Assembly (NCBI GenBank): GCA_001414485.1
Contig: LLEY01000044.1
Location: forward strand, 124,001 to 188,000
Source: Calycina herbarum
Lineage: Eukaryota; Ascomycota; Leotiomycetes; Helotiales; Pezizellaceae
Direction: 5' to 3'
DNA: 64,000 nt
This document shows, in pieces, positions 33,147-45,982 of the stretch. The notes beneath the pieces were generated by a model. The model ran no database searches and was not told where the DNA came from. It saw only the letters and a program-made list of their open reading frames with translations. A program made the translations under genes and the position numbers. Each line of letters opens with the position of its first letter. Position 1 is the stretch's first letter.

Positions 33147-33922
33147 TAATATTATTATTATTATTCTTACGCTACGTAGGCTATAAGCCGAGCTCTAAGA
33201 GCAAGTAGTATATCTTCTATTCTAGTTTATAATACTTTTCAGTCTATTCTTCTTCGTCTCTCGAGTTTCTTTATAAGCGTGCGATACTCCTTTCTTAATT
33301 CCTGCTGCTATCTATTCGGAGCTCTTCTCTCTAACCCGGTGATAAACTAGGGGGGTGGGTTAAAGTGCTTAACTGTTAAAGCGTATGTTAGTAGTATAGA
33401 GAGCGCCTAGGCGCTCTCTTAAAACTAGCGGAGCCGGGGTCTTACTCTCTAGCGCGCCTCGGCCCTCTCTTCCTCTTCCTCTCTTTCTCTTACCTCTTCC
33501 TCGCCTTCTTCTCTGTCCTCTTCGAGTAATTCCAGCGCTAGCCTATATTCCTGAAGTCTTCTAAGCTCGAGTAGCTAGGTAGTGATTCTCAGCGCTAGCT
33601 TCCTATTCGCTAGTGCTTCTCTAAGCTCTCTTAAGTCTCTGATACTCTTCCTAAGGGCTCTTATAAGTACTTCTCTCTCTTATAGAATATCTTAGTAGAA
33701 TAGTACTAGATACTCTACTATCTCTCTTCTGCCTACGTATATATACTATAGTATTAGCTAGCCTAGTACCCTTCTTATAAAGAGGAAGGTGTTAAGCTCT
33801 ATTATCTCTATTCTTACCTAGACGAGTAGTAAGCTCTTTGCCTTAGCGAGCCCTTTATAGACTTTCTATAGCTCCTAGTTTACTAGGTCTGCCTCGTCTA
33901 ACACTTCTATATACCGCGTTAG
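33147..33922 (-). mobile_element. Tad-like LINE, 3' end (C-terminal ORF2 region and ATT/AAT tail)
   Basis: Minus-strand translation gives KGLAKAKSLLLV...EIIELNTFLFIRRVLG...YIYVGRREIVEYLVLFY. This is the conserved Cys/His region after RNase H in Tad/I-type ORF2 (family pattern CxCG-x3-ET-x2-H-x4-C, Cys and His read here as Tyr or other residues). It is followed by a long basic-acidic coiled coil (REVLIRALRKSIRDLRELRE) and Glu-rich tail. The element ends in an (AAT)n tract (33147-33168 on the plus strand as ATT). Only the 3' part is present; it is adjoined on the right by an LTR at 33923. Confidence 0.65.
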
Positions 33923-34525
33923 TATAACGAAACTTAAACGAACTAAAAAAGATAACTAAGTCTCGAAGGTTAGTATATAGATAAGAAGTATAGATACGCC
34001 AGGTTATTTACTTAGAAGTGAACTTGTTACTTATATTAAAGATGTTAAATAAGATAATAAGATTAATAACTAAAGTTAAGCACGAAGCTCTTATCTAATA
34101 GTAGACGTGCTAGTCTTATATAAAACCTTCGTTCTCTAAGTACATCGCCTACATCGCTCGCATCGCCTATATTACTCGCGATTAAGGCGATTAGAGCGAT
34201 TAAGGCGATTACGTCACGTAACTATACGTAACTTCTAATAGTCTTATAATAGTAAGATCCTAAAACTCTTAAATACCTTTCGTATTACTGATTTCCCTCT
34301 ATATTACCTTCCTTTCCTAGATGTTATACCTTATTCTATTAGAGCGCTGTCTAGACTACTTACTACTTTCTATAATTTATAATACTATCCTCTTCTTAGC
34401 CTAGCGTGTCCTTACGCTTAAGTATAAGCTAAGAAATATTATTAGAAAGCTAGTAGGCTTCTCTTCTTTCTATTATATCGTTAACACCTATCTATAAAGA
34501 TAGACTTAAATAATATAAAATCTTA
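33923..34525 (-). mobile_element. Gypsy LTR (462 bp, 33923-34384) plus about 140 bp of adjoining internal sequence
   Basis: Reverse complement of the E2-type 3' LTR, from TATAACGAAAC to AATTTATAATA, followed by the sequence that lies upstream of the 3' LTR in E1-E4 (CTATCCTCTTCTTAGCCTAGCGTGTC). Homology ends near 34525, so this is a 3' fragment, truncated by a later rearrangement. Confidence 0.85.
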
Positions 34526-34529
34526 AATA

Positions 34530-35390
34530 GCTAGAGACGTAACTTATATAGTAACTTTAGATATAATTATTAGAAAGTATATAAAGCGAGATTAGCGCTT
34601 CTATATTACTAAAATCGCCTTATATAATATTATTATTAGATATCCTTAGCTTGCTCTATATAACTCTTCTATCGATTAGGTAAGTTATAAGATTATCTTT
34701 AGTTTAGAGTATTATAGAGGATACTATATACTAAAACAACTAGACTTAGTATAAGTTCGGTATATAAAACACGACTTCTTCTACGTTCTAAGATCTTAGA
34801 AGGTTAGCGCCGCCGCCTTTTACCGGTTAGCTCTTACCTATAGTATAGAGGTTTTCTCGTTCTCTGTTTTTAAGATTAATAAACAACTTAAGAAACTCGG
34901 CTAATTCTCTAAAGACCTTCGGAGTTTATACTATATAGAGAGAGATCCGATAGAAGATAAGAACGACTAGCAGCTAATAGCCGCTAAACTTTACCTTTAT
35001 AGAGCCTCTTTAAATAATATCTAGAAGATACTTATAAAATATAAGAACTCTAAGAAGTAGGTTAACTTTGAAATATTACTTCTCTCTTATTTAAAGAAGT
35101 AGTCGTCTCGACTATTTAACTACTAGAAAGCAGATATACTTCTATTTTACTAGGATTATAACTTAAAGATCGACTTAAAGCCTAGTTCTTTCTCTTCTTA
35201 TAAACCGCTATATAATATATCTATTCTAGAGCTAGAGGTCTTATAGAAATATTTAGACGAGTAACTTTAAAAAGGATTTATTTAAGTAAGTAAATCTCTA
35301 GTAGCCTCTCTAGTCCTGTTTATAAAGAAGCTAGGTAGAGGTCTACGTTTTTATATCGTATTAGTATTAGATAATAACTACCTTACTTAC
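34530..35390 (+). mobile_element. Second gypsy family, fragment ending in the RT start (plus strand)
   Basis: Translation shows a protease-to-RT linker with DYNLKIDLKPSSSFSSYKPLYNISILELEVL (cited in part), then KGFI-x-VSKSLVASLVLFIKKLGRGLRFYI. This matches the PLYNLS...LREYLDE...FI.PS.SP...VLFVKK pattern at the start of Ty3/gypsy RTs. Homology stops near 35390 before the palm motif. It is the same family as the minus-strand element E6 (46455-49195). Confidence 0.7.
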
Positions 35391-35442
35391 TAATAGACTT
35401 TAGGTTTAAACCTTAGTCTATACTAGTTCTTTCTAGTGTTGT

Positions 35443-35492
35443 CTAGAAGATTCGGTTACGTTCTCGGTTATATAAACCGTAGAATCTTCTAG
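35443..35492. repeat. Inverted repeat, 15-bp stem with a 2-nt bulge
   Basis: CTAGAAGATTC (35443-35453) and GAATCTTCTAG (35482-35492) pair perfectly; the inner CGGTT/AACCG extends the stem past a TA bulge. The loop is about 16 nt. Confidence 0.7.
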
Positions 35493-35650
35493 TAACTATT
35501 CTATTTATAAGCTATAGAAGCTTCTAGTACTTATCCTAGAAGTATATATAGCTCTTTACTATTCTTATAGTTAGGAACTAAGTCAATTAAGTCTTTTACT
35601 CTTTATCTATACTACCGATTCTATAAAAACGTGATTTAATAATTACCTAA

Positions 35651-35722
35651 CCTACTCTACACCGATCCTGTAACTTACTCTATAGCCTACCCTGTAGCCT
35701 ACTCTATAAGTTACTCTGTTTC
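35651..35722 (+). repeat. 12-bp tandem repeat, about six units
   Basis: Units of the type CCTACYCTGTAG. In one frame it reads as a Pro-Thr-Leu-(stop) tetrapeptide, the stop being TAG or TAA, consistent with former Gln codons, so the source may be a PTLQ-repeat protein segment just upstream of the protease. Confidence 0.65.
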
Positions 35723-38700
35723 TTCTATAACAAGTAACTTTATTTCTCTAATAGCTTAAAAGAAGCTAAATATTCTAATTAAAGAAATAAGACTATACTA
35801 CCTAGGAGTAGTTAATAGAACAAATGTTATCTATTAAAATAGGATTATTAACTAGTAAACTATTCTAGTAAAAGTTAATATTAAAGAATACTATTTAAAT
35901 ATATAATTTAATATTATTAAGATAGGAAGTAAGGAAGTAATACTTAGTATACTATAGATTTAAGAATATTATCTAGAAATTAACTAGAAAGCTAGAATAA
36001 TAATCTTTAGTTAATATAAATACATAAGTTTGTATTTATAACTTTAAAGCTAGAATAAGATTAGCGCTACCTCTTCTAAGGCGCTAAAACACCTTACCTA
36101 AGGTCCTTTATAAGTTAGTAAGAAAGCTAATAACGAAATACTTATATAGTATAGAGAATTTATAAGATTATTCAAAGACTTAGAAGATATATATACTTTT
36201 CCTAAATATTAGTTATAAGATTATAAGATTAAATTAATAGAGAGTTATAACTTTAAAAAGTAGAAGCTTTAACTATATAACTAGAATAACTTAGCTTTAT
36301 TAAAAAGTTATATCTAATAAAGAATAAAGAAAAGATATATTTAAAAATCTAAATCCCTTATCTCTTTAAATATACTTATTATTAAGAAAAAAGACGATTT
36401 AAATAGACGAGTATATATTAATTATAAGGAATTAAATAACGTAATAATTAAGAAAGCTTATCTATTACTAACTAGCTAGTACTTATAGAATAAGTTAGAT
36501 TAGGTAAAGAAATTTATAAAACTAGATTAATAGAACGCTTATAGATTAATTAGAATTAAAGCAGGCTATAAATAGAAGACTACGTTTATCTTACTATTAG
36601 AACTCTATAAGTATATAATAATGTCTTTTAGTTTAACTAATATACTAGCTACTTATTAGAGATAGAATAATAGTATTCTAGAGAATCTTCTTAGAGTAAC
36701 TGTTATATATTACCTAGATAATATATAAATTTTCTTAGAAAATCTAGAAGAATATAAGAGCTATATAAAAGAAGTCTTATAAAGACTTACTAAAGTAGAC
36801 TCTTATCTAAAACTCTTAAAATATAAGTTTAAAGTTAAAAGAACTCTCTTTCTTAAATAGGTATTTAGCTTAGGAAAAATAGAAATAGATCTAGAAAAGA
36901 TCTATATAGTTATTAAATAAGAATTACTAAAAAACGTTAAAGATATATAATCCTTTCTAGGATTTGCTAATTTCTATTAACTATTTATTAAGAATTATAT
37001 AAAAATTATAAAACTTATATTAATATTAACTAGAAAAGCTATAGCTTTTATCTAGAATAAGAAGACTAAAAAGGCTTTCTAGGAAATTAAAAGACGGTTT
37101 ATAGTAAAACCTATTCTATATAATTTTAATTATAAGAAACTAAGTATAATAGAAATAGATACCTTAGATATAGTAATAGATACTATATATCTATAACTAA
37201 ATAAGATAGGAAAACTTATACTTATAGTATACTTCTTAAAAACTTTTAATATAGTATAATAGAACTATAGTATTTATAACAAGGAATTAATAACTATTAT
37301 TCTAGCTCTTAAAGAATAGAGGATTTACCTCTAAGGAGTAACGTATCTAGTAATAGTACTTACTAATTATCTAAACCTAAAAACGTTTATTATAACTAAG
37401 GAACTTATTACTAGACGCCTAGCTAGGTAGTCTAAAACCTTAGTAGAATTTAAGATAATTATTTAATATATTAGTAGAATAAGTAACACTTAAGCTAATG
37501 TTCTAAGCTAGAAACTAGGCTATAAGAAGAATAAAAAATACGTCGATATAGTAATATTAAAATATAATAAAAACAGCGACTTAGTACCTACTATATATAA
37601 AATAGTAGTAATAAACGATATCTAAATAGATAAAATTTAGAGTATTTATAAAGGTTATAACTAGTATATAAAAGAGAAACTATAGGTTTCTAGCTTATAT
37701 ATAAAGGAGTTTATATAAGAATACTATACTATACTCGCTTACGACTACTAAGGAATTCGTAGAACTCTCTAGTAGATAAGATAATACTATTATATTAATC
37801 AGTTATCTATAATAGTTAAGTAATAATAAAATATAATACCTATACTAGGAATAAAGCTTCCTACTATACTTCTTATAGATAGATAAATACTACTCTAATA
37901 CTAGAAATACCTTAGAAATTAATATCTAAGGATTTTATTATTAAATTACTAAAATCTAAAGATATAATAATAGAAGTTAAATATAATATAATCCTAGTTA
38001 TAATAGAATAACTTACAAAGTATATAATTCTAATAGTATATATAGAGTTACGTATAGCTAAGGAATTAGTATTTATATTCCTTAGAGAAGTAGTCTTAAG
38101 ATATAGACTACTAGAAGAAATACTCTTAAATAGAGATAAACTCTTTATCTTAAAATTTTAGATTACTCTTATAAAACGATTAGGTGTAAAAAGGAAGCTT
38201 TCTATAGCTTTTTACTCTTAAATAAATAGAGGAAATAAACAGATAAATTAAGTAATTAAAATATACCTTTATTATTATATAAACTACTAGTAAGATAACT
38301 AGGTAGAACTACTACTCTTAGTATAGTTTATCTATAACAGTTTAGTAATAGAAATAACACTTATTATACTATTCTATACTAATTATAGATATGAATTATT
38401 AGTATACTAAGAACTACGATCTACGACTATTAATAATCAACTTGCTTATATTCAGGTCTTAAAGATTAAGAGGTTATATAAGGAACTTATAAAAGACTTA
38501 TAGTTTATTACTAAAAGAAACATATACTACTATAATAAACGATATAGTTAAGAGCTAATACTAAAAGAGAGAGATAAAGTCTACTTAGTATAAAAAAATA
38601 TTAATATAAAAAGACTAAGTAATAAACTAGATTATAAAAAACTTAAACTATTTAAAATCAAATAAGTTAAGAGACCTTTGAATTATAAACTAGTACTATT

Positions 38701-39049
38701 AAAGATAATAAACATCTACCTAGTATTCTATATATTTTTACTTAAACTAGTACTATTAAGATCTCTACTAGCTCTATTTATAGAAATTCAACTAGTAAAC
38801 CTAAATACTAAATATAAAGTTAAGAAGATTCTTATCTATAAACTTATTAGAGAATAAGTTAAGTATTTAATTAAATAGTTGAATTACTTATACTTAGAAA
38901 ACACTTAGAAACTAAAAAGTAATTTTAACTATTACCTAGAAAAACTTTAGAAGTTCTACTACTGAAACCTAAGGTTATCTATATCTTATAGTTAGAAGTG
39001 AAGGCCTTAAGAAAGGCTGAATTAAGAGACAGTTCGACGTTAAAAGTAG

Positions 39050-39600
39050 AGCTACTAGAGATAGTAGAGGCTGCTAGCTAAGTAACCTCTGCCTCTCTCT
39101 TCTTCTTCTTCTCTCTTTCTTTCTCTTTAGCTTTATTAAGCTCTTATAGGTTAGTAAAACTACGATAGAGTATCTCTTACTCTTGCTTAGTAAGGAAGCG
39201 TTATTGTTTTTATAGTTAAAAGATCTTCTATATAACGTCTTCTTAAACTTTATAGACTATCTCCTCCTTCTACTATAACCGCTGCTTCTAGGTATTAATA
39301 GATTTCTATTTAAAAAGTAAGAGTATTCGGTTTTATATCTCGATATTATAAGATTTACTCTTCCTAGTATATTTAGAGCACTTAGAACTACTAGGAATAC
39401 TAATATATTAACGACTGGTTTTCGTATTTATATAACGAGTATAGAGGATTATTTTACGTTTTATACGTTTAATATAAATAGTATTAAGAGTTCTATATTA
39501 TTTAAGCTTGTCTTTTAAGAGAGGTATTAACGATATAATAGAAATAAGAGAGGTTATTAGCCTTTTAATAATATTTCTTAGAGTATACTTAAGCGTAAGA
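39050..39600 (-). pseudogene. Antisense coiled-coil frame of E4
   Basis: Same frame as in E2/E3: SYNIEI...NRILLLFK, NLxELNKAKEKERERRRRREAE, with Gln-type stops only. Located between the chromodomain and the 3' LTR. Confidence 0.55.
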
Positions 39601-39625
39601 ACACGCTAGTCTAAGAAGAGGATAG

Positions 39626-40089
39626 TATTATAAATCATAGATACGTAGTAAGTAGTTTAGACAGCGCTCTAATAAGATAAGGTATATTATCTAGGAAAGA
39701 AAGGTAATATAAAAGGAAACCAGTAGTATAAAAGATATTTAAGGATTTTAGAATCTTACTATTATAATACTATTAGAAGTTATATACGATTATATAACAT
39801 AATCACCTATATTACTCTAGTCGCCTTAATCGCGAGTAACGTAAGCGATATAAGCGATATAAGCGATATACTTAGGAAACGAAGGTTTTATATAAGACTA
39901 GTACGTCTGCTATTAGATAGAAGCTTTGTACTTAACTTTAGTTATTAATCTTATTATCTTATTTAATATTCTTAATATAAGTAACGAGTTCACTTCTAAG
40001 TAAACAACCTAGCGTATCTATACTTCTTATCTATATACTAACCTTCGAGACTTAGTTATCTTTATTTAGTTCGTTTAAGTTTCGTTATA
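39626..40089 (+). repeat. E4 3' LTR (464 bp)
   Basis: Begins TATTATAAATCATAGATACG and ends TTTCGTTATA. Same type as the E2/E3 LTRs. Confidence 0.9.
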
Positions 40090-43070
40090 TAAAGCTATAA
40101 AGAGTAAGAACGTTTTTAAGATTTATAAGTAGTATTAGAGTACTAGAGTCTATAAGTCCCCGTCTTTAAAGGACTCGGTAGGCTAACTAGGCTTTACTAC
40201 TTAAGAGAAGTAGAAGATCCTAGTATAAGAGCTACTTATAAACAAGGCAGAAGTCGGAGATATCCTAACTAACACCTCGACTACTTCTACTTACTCTTTA
40301 CCTTAGACAGCTCTTACTCTACGCGAAGTTAAGAAGTCGGTTCTAGGAAAAGCCTCTACTGCTCTAGAGAAAGACGAACTTATTATAGACGTCTTTAAGA
40401 TAGCCTAGCCTCAGATCTCTCACCTAGTCTATACACTGTTTAAGAGGTGTACAGAGACAGGTTTCTATCTAAAGATCTTCTAAACAGCTATTATAGCTAT
40501 TATTCCAAAGTCTAATAAGAAGGATAAGTCGTTCTCTTAAGTATACCAGCTAATCTCTCTGCTCTCAGTTCTAGAGAAGAGCCTCGAGAGGCTTCTAGTA
40601 AAGAGAGCCTCCTAGATTACTATTAAGTACGCTGTTCTTAAACTAAACCAGTTTAGAGTACTTCTTCTAAGAGCTGCTATAGACCTTATAACCTGTCTTA
40701 CCTTTGATATAGAGAAAGTACTTAGAGATAAGTACGAGCCTTCTCTTCTTACGCTTGATATTAAGAGCGCCTTTAACGTAGTTCTTCTAGGCCGGCTAAT
40801 TAAAAGGCTTCGAGAGTAAGAGTAGCTGTATAGCTTTATAGTATATATTACCTTCTTCTTATCTAATAGATTAGTTAAAGTAAAGTTAGACGGAGAAATA
40901 GGAGTATCTACCCCTCTTTAATATAGGCTACCTTAGAGCTCGCCTATCTCGCCTATTCTCTTTATACTCTATATCTAGCTACTCTTTACTCTAGGAGTAG
41001 GCTCTCTCCCGACACTTCAAAGGTTCGGCTACGCCGACGATATTAGACTACTAGCTTTTAAGCTCTCTAAGGCAGGGAATACTATAGTTCTTATAAAACA
41101 GGTAGCTAGTATACTAGCTTAGAGAACAGAAGAGAGTATTACCTTTAATACTAAGAAGTTAGAACTTATCTACTTCTTCTATAAGAGAAAGTAAAAGAGG
41201 AGAGATATCTACCCCTCTTCTTCTATTATAGTAGTAGGAAAGACAATAGAGCCTACGTAAGAGCTACGCTAGCTTAGTATCTTCTTTAACCCTCGTCTTA
41301 CCTTTTATAGCTACGTTAGAAGAATAGCTAGTAAGGCTACACTAGTAGCTTACGCCTTAAAAGAGATAATAAACATAGTAAGAGGCTTACTCTCTTATCT
41401 ACTTAAACAAGCTACTACTACTTATATTCTTTCGATCGCCTACTTCGGAAGCGAGACCTGGTTCTCCGAGCGTGCTAGAGCTAGAGGTAACTAGGCAGAG
41501 AGTATAAGCAACCGAATTAGCTGTTATCTAACTCTACTAGATAGAGTAGTAGCTAAGTATACTAGGATTATCCTCCTAGTATATAAAACCACTTCTACCT
41601 TAGTACTTCTTATGAATCTAGCTTTCTAGTCTCTAAAATTACTCTTATAGTTAGAAGTAAAGTACTTAAAGCTAGGACTCGACGACTCGACCCGGCTTAT
41701 CTACTGAAACGATATATAAATAACCCTTGCTCTAGAGCTAGGCTTATATACCGTGCTCGTATAGCTCTCTCTCTCTCTAAAGAGATTAACTCTTTTTAAG
41801 ACTCTCTATAGAATAGAAGCTTTAACTAGCAAGCTCGCCTTCTAGAAGTAGAGGGGCTTAACTCTAGAGAGACTAAGGAATCCTACAAAGCTAGATTCCT
41901 TGAATTCCTCGCTACTATCTCTACTACAGACCTAGTTGTCTTTATAAACAGCTCTCGCTTAGACGATAAGAGAACCGGTAAAAGCGTCTGTCTAATAAGA
42001 GAAGGAGTTATTCTTAATACTAAGGTCTTCTCCTTTAGTAAGGTATTAGAGATATACGACGTAGAGGCTAGAGCAGCTCTATATAGTCTTGAATTAGCCC
42101 TAGCTTTCTCTTTCTAGTTATCGGCTAAGAAGTATTAGATCTGTCTCGATAACCTCGAAGCTATACTATAACTAACCTACCGGTTCTATAGTACTTTATA
42201 AGAGACTTTTAATAGAGTTAACAAGTTAGCTTTACTATACTCTAGGAAAGTCTAAACTATGTAGTGTCCTAGCTATATAGGTATCTAAGGTAATAAAATA
42301 GCGAATAGAGCTATAGAGAGAGGTACTCGGCTACTCCCTTTAAACTCTCTTCTCTTACTCTATACTACTACGCTTTAAAGAGAGGTTAAAGAGACAGAGT
42401 TATAGCTTATAAAGAAGCTATAGAAAGCTATACTTCCTAGGCTATATAAGAATCTAAGGCTCGATAGCTGGTTCTTAAAACCTCGGTTACTTCGCTTACT
42501 AAGAGAGGTCCTAGCTCGCTTAATTACTACTCGCTTTAGCTACGGAGACTTTACTACGTATTACCTTCGCTTCTTCTATCTTAATACGCTGCTCTCCTTA
42601 GGAGAGTATAAGTATAGAAAGAAGAAGACTTAATTTCACCTACTCTTTTATAGACTTATAAACAAAGCAGCTCCTAGGCTACTTATAGAGGCTAAGAGGA
42701 ATCCTTAAATACTCTTTAGCCTATACTATAAGAAGCTATTTCACAAGGTCTACTATAAGACGAAGTTTTATACTAAGATATATTCTCTTAGATAGAGAAA
42801 TCTTTCTATTCTTTACCTTATATCTCTCTCTACTCTCTACTCTCTGTTATTATATACTGTTTTCTTATTCTAATTTAGAATAAGAGCTGCTTTAGAAGTA
42901 GAGCTTCTTTTTAAACTATCTCTTATAAATTAGCGTTCTTTTATTTACACTCTCTATAGCCTAGAGTACTCTTCTAATGTTATTTACCTAATACTAGGAC
43001 TCTTTTAGAACCTAGCCTACGCGAGCTAGAATCCGTCTAATGTTAAATAGAAATAAATAAATAAATAAAT
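40090..43070 (+). mobile_element. Tad-like non-LTR retrotransposon (LINE), 5'-truncated, lightly mutated
   Basis: ORF2 of a Tad/I-group LINE. It starts between endonuclease and RT (KAIKSKNVFKIY). The RT includes IIPKSNKKDKSFS (about 40.5 kb), LLTLDIKSAFNVVLLGRL (about 40.75 kb), PLQYxLPQSSPISPILF (about 40.92 kb) and an intact FGYADD (YADD 41030-41041). Then RNase H (VVFIN.SRLD about 41.94 kb; EARAALYSLELALAF about 42.07 kb) and the C-terminal region (about 42.5-42.8 kb). Tail (AAAT)n at 43051-43070. Stops are present but far fewer than in the gypsy elements. The endonuclease and ORF1 are missing. Confidence 0.85.
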
Positions 43071-45439
43071 TATATATTTTCTAGATAATATATTAATCTT
43101 CTTAGAGAACGAAGAGGAATATAAGGAATATATTAAAGAAGTTTTATAATAACTTATAAAAGTAGACTCTTAATTAAAACTCTTAAAATACGAGTTTAGA
43201 GTTACTTATACTCTTTTTCTTAGACGTATTTTTAGTCTAGAAAAAATAGAAATAGATCTAGAAAAGATCTATACTATTGTTAAATAAGAATTACTAAGAA
43301 ACGTTAAAGATATATAATCCTTCTTAGGATTCGCTAACTTCTATCGACTATTTATTAAGAATTATATAAAGATAGTAAAACCAATGTTAACGCTAACTAG
43401 AAAAGCTATAGCTTTTATCTAAGATAAGAAGACTAAAGCAGCCTTTTAGAAAATTAAAGAACAGTCTATAGTAAAACTAATCTTATATAATTTTAATTAT
43501 AAAAAACTAAGTATAATAGAAACAGACGACTTAGATATAGTAGTAAGCGCTATATATCTATAGCTAAATAAAAAGGGAAAGCTTATATCTATAGTATACT
43601 TCTTAAAAACTTTCGACGTAGTATAATAGAACTATAGTATTTATAATAAAGAACTTATAACTATTATTCTAGCTCTCGAAGAATAGAGAATTTACCTCTA
43701 GAGTGTAATATACCTAGTAACAGTGCTTACTAATTACCTAAACCTAAAAACATTTACTATAACTAAGAAACTTATTACTAAACGTATAGCTAGGTAGTCT
43801 AAAACCTTAGTAGGATTTAAGATAATTATTTGATATATTAGTAGTATAAGCAACGCTCGAGCCGATACTCTAAGCTAGAAACCGGGCTATAAGAAAAATA
43901 AAAAATACGTCGATATAGTAATATTAAAGTACGACGAAAACGGCGACTTAATACTAATAATATATAAGATTACTATAATAGAAAACGTTAATTCTTAAAA
44001 GAAGAAAATCTACTAGGCTTAAGAAAAGAACGCTTAAGGTTTTCTAGTAGAAAAGGATTAATATTAAAATAGAAAATTATAGATTCCTACTTTATACGTA
44101 AAAGAATTTATTAAAGAATACTATATAATACTAGTATATAGTTACTAAGGAATTCGTAGAATACTTTAGTAGATTAAATAATATTACTATATTAATAGAA
44201 TATCGAGAGTAGTTAAGAAAGTAATAATAGAGTATAATACTTATACTAGGAATAAAGCTTTCTACTATATACTATATAAATAGATAAATACTACTCTAAT
44301 ATTATAAATACCTTAGAAATCGATCTCTTAGGATTTTATTATTAAATTACTAAAATCTAAGAATCTAATAATAGAAGTCGAGTATAACTCGATTCTAGTT
44401 ATTATAGAATAACTTACGAAGTATATAATTTTAGTACTATATATAGAGTTAAGTATAGCTAAGGAATTAGTATTCGTATTTCTTAAAGAGGTAAACTTAA
44501 GACATAGACTACTAGAAGAAATACTCTCTAATAGAGATAAACTCTTTATCTCTAAATTTTAGATCGCTCTTATAAAACGGTTAGATACGAAAAGAAAGCT
44601 TTCTATAGCTTTTCACTCTTAGATAAATAGAGGAAACGAACGTATAAATTAAGTAATTAAAATATACCTTCGTTATTATATAAACTACTAATAAAACGAC
44701 TAAGTAGAACTGCTGCTCTTAGTATAGTTTACTTATAATAGTTTAGTAACGGAAACGACACTTATTATACTATTCTACGCTAACTTTAGATATAAATTAA
44801 TAGTGTATTAAGAACTACTATCTACGACTATTAATAATTAGCTCGCTTATATTTAGGTCTTAAAAATCAAGAGGTTATATAAAGAACTTATAGAGGACTT
44901 ATAGTTAGTAGCTAAAAGAAACGCGTACTACTATAATAAACGACGTAGTTAGAAGTTAATACTAAAAGAAAGAGATAAAGTCTACTTAGTACGAAAGAAT
45001 ATTAATACGAAAAGACTAAGTAATAAATTAGATTATAAGAAACTTAGACTATTTAAAATTAAACGAGTTAGAGAACCTTTGAATTATAAACTAGTGCTAT
45101 TAAAAACTATAAACATATATCTAGTATTCTATATATCTCTACTTAAACTAGTACTACTAGGAGCACTACTAGCCTCGTATATACAAATCTAACTAGTAAA
45201 TCTAAATACTAAGTATAAGGTTAAGAGGATTCTTAACTATAAACTTATTAGAGAATAAGTTAAATACTTAATTAAATAACTAGATTATCTATATTTAGAA
45301 AACACTTAGGAACTAAGAGAAAGCCTTACCTATTACTCTAAGGAACTTTAGAAGTTCTACTACTAAAATCCAAGTCTACTTATATTATATAGTTAGAAGA
45401 GTATATCTCGAGAAAGAAGAGGTTGAAGCTAGAGAACGA

Positions 45440-45960
45440 GGAAGTAGAAACAGAGGCTTCTGCCTCTCTTCTTTTCTTCTCTTCTTCCTCTGTCTTTTCT
45501 TTTTCTTTAGTAGTATTAAGTTTATTCAGAGTCTTCAATCTACGCTGAAGTATATCTATATCTCTAGTACGAAGTTCCTACTACTGCCTCTCTAGTTTAT
45601 AAACCCGAGCTAAACCAGCTATAGCTGCTTCGAAAGCTATGTCTCGTTCGAATTTCAAACGATTCTTCTTAAGCTAGATATTTTAAAGATTATCTATAGA
45701 TACTTTAAGAGTATTATATTTAATCCTACGACGTATATACTCTCTATATCTTTAGAACTTACTATTTAAAACAAAGTACTCTCTATAATAACAGCGACAG
45801 TTAGAATAAGTTATAATAGAAGAAGAACTATAGGTTTTTATTATTTTATAAAGAAGGATATGTTACTTATATTTAAGGGTTTTTATATTTATATTAAAAG
45901 GAAGAAAGACCGCTAGCTGTCTAAATAATATTTCTTAGATTATACTTAAGTATAGAGATA
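45440..45960 (-). pseudogene. Antisense coiled-coil frame of E5
   Basis: The most diverged and best preserved of the five antisense frames. The minus strand reads SIDNLQNI, then ERDIAFEAAIAGLARVYKLE, then QRRLKTLNKLN, and a Lys/Glu tail EKEKTEEEEKKRREAE. About 110 codons have very few stops. Its conservation at the protein level despite nucleotide divergence from E2 is the best evidence that the frame was once coding. Confidence 0.62.
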
Positions 45961-45982
45961 CGCTAGTCTAAGAAGGGGATAG

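Larger units (their letters stand above)
35730..40089 (+). mobile_element. Ty3/gypsy element E4, 5'-truncated, mosaic pol
   Basis: Starts in the protease (SNFISLIA-like) and runs to a complete 3' LTR (39626-40089). RT palm motif YLDN at 36711-36722, followed by an in-frame TAA. It resembles E1/E2 up to about 36160, then E5 through RT and RNase H, and from about 37575 again E2 (see findings). The integrase is damaged by a small deletion around 37815. Chromodomain about 38.8-38.97 kb. The 5' LTR and gag are absent. The LTR ends at TTCGTTATA, directly followed by the truncated LINE. Confidence 0.85.

Noticed and set aside
40090..43070. LINE as a potentially active element
   Set aside because: The RT motif is intact, but the element lacks ORF1 and endonuclease and still contains in-frame stops.
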